This document shows, one piece after another, positions 14,854 to 15,019 of a stretch of DNA of 15,019 nucleotides. Position 1 is the stretch's first letter, and every line of letters begins with the position of its first letter. Below the pieces are notes generated by a model. That model was not told where the DNA came from. It was given only the letters and a program-made list of their open reading frames with translations, and ran no database searches. The position numbers were made by a program, and so were the translations under genes. Source of the DNA: Gammaproteobacteria bacterium (GTDB taxonomy: Bacteria > Pseudomonadota > Gammaproteobacteria > Arenicellales > Arenicellaceae); contig DNHK01000398.1 of assembly GCA_003485905.1 (NCBI GenBank), positions 1-15,019 on the forward strand, given 5' to 3'.

Positions 14854-15019
14854 ATGACGTACTTAAATAATCTCAATCTAGAAGTAGAAAATTCTACTCG
14901 CCTATTCTCGAAGATCGCGCGTAAAAAACTGGAGGACCATTTGATGGCAATCCCCCGCGGTGTTTTGACGATAGACAATGGTAAAAGTATCAAAACCTTC
15001 GGAACTAAAAAATCGGAGA
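14854..15019 (+). CDS. Cyclopropane-fatty-acid synthase-type SAM methyltransferase, N-terminal fragment cut by window edge
   Basis: An open frame from ATG 14854 runs to the right edge: 55 codons, beginning MTYLNNLNLEVENSTRLFSK. It contains RGVLTIDNGKSIKTFGTK, which matches the N-terminal pattern of bacterial CFA synthases (a short helical region, then G-x-L-x-I-x-D-G and FG). The SAM-binding domain lies outside the window. Position strongly supports the call: it is the fifth gene of the operon, 22 bases after DUF1365, where CFA-type enzymes normally occur in ChrR regulons. The enzyme would methylate or cyclopropanate unsaturated membrane acyl chains, or take part in furan fatty acid synthesis (UfaM/UfaO-like). 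Confidence 0.75.
   Translation, partial: MTYLNNLNLEVENSTRLFSKIARKKLEDHLMAIPRGVLTIDNGKSIKTFGTKKSE

Overview
The window looks like chromosomal DNA from a moderately AT-rich, probably marine, gammaproteobacterium. This placement is inferred from protein flavour and gene order (a RpoE/ChrR operon facing an NTF2-SDR-FAD-DUF1365-CFA operon, plus DUF1499 and DUF6152 proteins), not from a marker gene. No rRNA, tRNA, insertion sequence, phage gene or CRISPR array was seen.

Left part (1-3638). A fumarylacetoacetate-hydrolase family gene enters from the left edge and is broken by one in-frame TAG at 132-134. A GntR/FCD regulator follows, with repeated GATTAACAAT motifs in its leader. Convergent to it is a secreted c-type cytochrome fused to a beta-propeller.

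Centre (3639-10094). A membrane-anchored DUF1499 protein ends in a hairpin. Then comes a tight co-directional cluster: archaeal-type (type II) glyceraldehyde-3-phosphate dehydrogenase, archaeal-type phosphoglycerate kinase, MoxR AAA+ ATPase, CoxE-like VWA protein and a secreted DUF6152 protein. The two enzymes would form a coupled oxidation/ATP-yielding pair. The MoxR/VWA pair would act as a chaperone or remodelling module. The kinase has changed residues at two positions that are normally catalytic, so its substrate is open. This cluster is the best candidate for an undescribed system.

Right part (10116-15019). An ECF sigma factor and its zinc anti-sigma factor ChrR face a second operon: NTF2-like protein, SDR, FAD oxidoreductase, DUF1365 and the start of a CFA-type methyltransferase. 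Between them are two back-to-back promoters of identical architecture (TGATCC-N16-CGTAT[A/C]), matching the known RpoE/ChrR (ECF11) promoter type. This gives a self-consistent picture of a singlet-oxygen response regulon that modifies membrane lipids: the sigma factor would drive both its own operon and the lipid operon.
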